Shown here: piece after piece, positions 62,531 to 64,000 of the stretch
Position numbering within the stretch: position 1 is the stretch's first letter
How the letters are laid out: every line of letters starts with the position of its first letter
NCBI GenBank assembly: GCA_029783825.1
Contig: JAREIK010002635.1
Span: 745,417 to 809,416, forward strand
Direction: 5' to 3'
From: Sapria himalayana
Lineage: Eukaryota; Streptophyta; Magnoliopsida; Malpighiales; Rafflesiaceae
Length of the DNA stretch: 64,000 bases
Program-made: the position numbers and the translations under genes
The notes under the pieces: generated by a model
What the model was told of the DNA's origin: nothing
Databases searched by the model: none
What the model saw: only the letters and a program-made list of their open reading frames with translations

Positions 62531-62901
62531 TCAAATATTTGTCATGGTAGAGGTGTCAAACGGGCTGGGCCGGCCCGGCACGGCACGAAGCACGGTATCT
62601 TCCCGTCCCAGTTAGGTTTCACGCGGGCGGCGGGCACGCGTGGGCGTGAGCCGGGCCCTCCCAAAATAAAGCCCGTGGGTCGGGTCTGAATGGACCCGAC
62701 CCGCGGTCCCGACTCCCAACCCAATCCCAACGGGAAAAAAAAAATTTCAAAAGATATTCATTTTCAGCCGTTGGATTCGCCTCCAACGGCTAGGGGGCAG
62801 AATCCAACGGTCCTCGTGATTCTGCCCCCTAATTATTTATTAAAAAATCAAAAAAATATAAAAAAAATATTTTTTTTCATAAAAAATTAATATCTTTAAT
62901 C

Positions 62902-62909
62902 TATAAATT
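62902..62909 (+). promoter_or_regulatory. TATA box of the right-edge hAT
   Basis: TATAAATT about 290 bases before the ATG at 63199, in the same context as 34218-34225. Confidence 0.5.
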
Positions 62910-63198
62910 CTACCCCCCTCCCTATAACATTTATGTTTTTCAAAAACAAAAAACCTCTCAAAACTTTCTCTCTCACATAAACGATAAACCGTGCATCTCT
63001 CTCTTGGGCCTCGTGATTTTGATTTTGACTTGGATTTTCATGAAACTCTACTTGAGTTTTGAACATCAGAACTTCTTGCGGTGCACCTTGCACGTGATTG
63101 ACCTCATTGCTTTTACCGGATAATTTATTTTACGTTTTTATTTACTCTCTCTCTAAAACTTCTCTTTCTAGAAAAACATAGGAAAAAAAACATAAAAA

Positions 63199-64000
63199 AT
63201 GACAAATACACCTGACACGTATTTTAATTTGGAAAATGAAAATATTAGTGTTACACAGACGTCTGCGGCTGCTCAAACTTTGATTTCTCCAATCATCTCA
63301 ACCCAAAGTTCTAAAAAATAAAAAACTATGAGGACTTCTGTAGTTTGGACTCATTTTAAAATCATAACACAAATAAATGTTTGGGGTGAGGAACTTGAAA
63401 TGGCACAGTGTAAATATTATATGAGACTTTTAACATGCAAAAGTTCATGTGGGACTGGGCACCTTAAGAGACATGCCGAATTATGCACCAAAAAACATGG
63501 ACCATTAGATCCTAGGCAAACCCAACTTGGCACTACATTTTTTGAGACTGGATCGAGTTCGGTCTCAAAGTTTACTCCCTTCGTATACTCCAGCGAGTTA
63601 GGTAGGGACGGCATGGTCAGTCTCATCACATTGATGGGTCTTCCGATCAGATTTTCGGAAAATCCGAGGGTAGTGCGCATCATGCAGACTTATTTTCAAC
63701 CTTCCTATCATAGGATTCCTATGTCCACATTTAGGAGTGACATACTAAAGATATATAGGTTAGAAAAATAAAAAATAATTAAGAAATTTATGGCATATAG
63801 TGGAGTAGTATCCGTGACGTCTGATATATGGACATGTCATGATGATTCTTCTTATGCATGTCTCACAAGTCACTATGTAGATTCTAACTGAAAAATCAAT
63901 AAAAAAATTTTAGAATTCACTGAGATTCTTCATCCTCATGATGGCCCGGCCATTTTTGAGTGTATGATAAAAATATTTAGGGAATATAAAATTCAAAATA
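63199..64000 (+). pseudogene. hAT transposase, partial, three nonsense codons
   Basis: The frame from ATG 63199 parallels 34503 without any indel to codon 231. Stops are at codon 41 (TAA, 63319-63321), 191 (TAA, 63769-63771) and 231 (TGA, 63889-63891). The 33.6-kb copy has CAA at codons 41 and 191 but shares the TGA at 231. The BED finger again lacks its second cysteine (Tyr instead of Ser). D209 in TSDIW is intact. The longest open piece starts at an internal Met at 63328. Confidence 0.92.

Larger units (their letters stand above)
62548..64000 (+). mobile_element. hAT transposon running off the right edge
   Basis: Left end TAGAGGTGTCAAACGGGCTG at 62548, preceded by tgtcatgg (62540-62547) as the likely TSD. 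The 5' region matches the 33.6-kb element closely, including the hairpins, ccaacggctagggggcagaat, the TATA box and the pyrimidine-rich leader, but is shorter at the GC-rich end and lacks the GAGTC cluster. The rest lies beyond the window. Confidence 0.92.

Noticed and set aside
44470..64000. First exon of Elf1 (start codon and CPFC pair)
   Set aside because: I looked for the reverse complement of the conserved CPFCNH region and the basic N-terminus and found no convincing match. It is probably outside the window.

Overview
The window is repeat-dominated, AT-rich plant nuclear DNA with GC-rich islands. It contains Ty3/Gypsy and Ty1/Copia retroelement remains and hAT DNA transposons whose terminal inverted repeat (TIR) begins TAGAGGTGTCAAACGGGCC. 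It also contains three exons of a plant-type Elf1 gene. An angiosperm, plausibly a monocot, is the best guess; the sequence alone does not settle the species. I saw no rRNA, tRNA or CRISPR array, and nothing bacterial.

The only host gene I can support is the transcription elongation factor Elf1 (ELOF1 family) on the minus strand. Exon 44399-44469 joins in phase to a 22-nt exon (26898-26919) and then to exon 26735-26801. Together they encode the second zinc-binding CxxC pair and the signature LTEPIDLYSEWIDECERVN. The intron between the first two is 17,479 bp and holds a complete 3.7-kb hAT, two further hAT-derived elements and much decayed sequence. The upstream exon with the start codon and first CxxC was not found, so the gene probably runs past 64000.

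Layout: 1-575 holds a short hAT with perfect 8-bp target-site duplications (TSDs). 2.4-7.3 kb is a decayed Athila/Tat-like Gypsy (LTR-like region, leader, gag, protease). 8.9-9.3 kb is a Copia gag-protease remnant. 10475-17914 is a minus-strand Gypsy with two LTRs, split by an old 3.4-kb minus-strand hAT. 18-26 kb holds inverted repeat copies and a second minus-strand Gypsy (RT, integrase) interrupted by a 388-bp hAT. 26.7-44.5 kb is the Elf1 gene region. 45.4-47 kb and 58.4-62.5 kb are related Copia pol remnants. 46.9-58.2 kb is a stack of hATs nested inside hATs, together with two copies of a second hAT-like family that carries an internal 30-bp GC-rich minisatellite. From 62548 another near-complete hAT runs off the right edge.

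Main observations: (1) the Elf1 gene with a transposon-filled 17.5-kb intron; (2) a premature stop at codon 231 of the hAT transposase, present in all four plus-strand copies where it can be read, although an older copy in the window keeps the tryptophan codon; (3) a three-member hAT-like family with 8-bp TSDs and a variable internal minisatellite; (4) multi-level hAT nesting. Nothing here reads as a new biochemical system. The content is genome-evolution structure.
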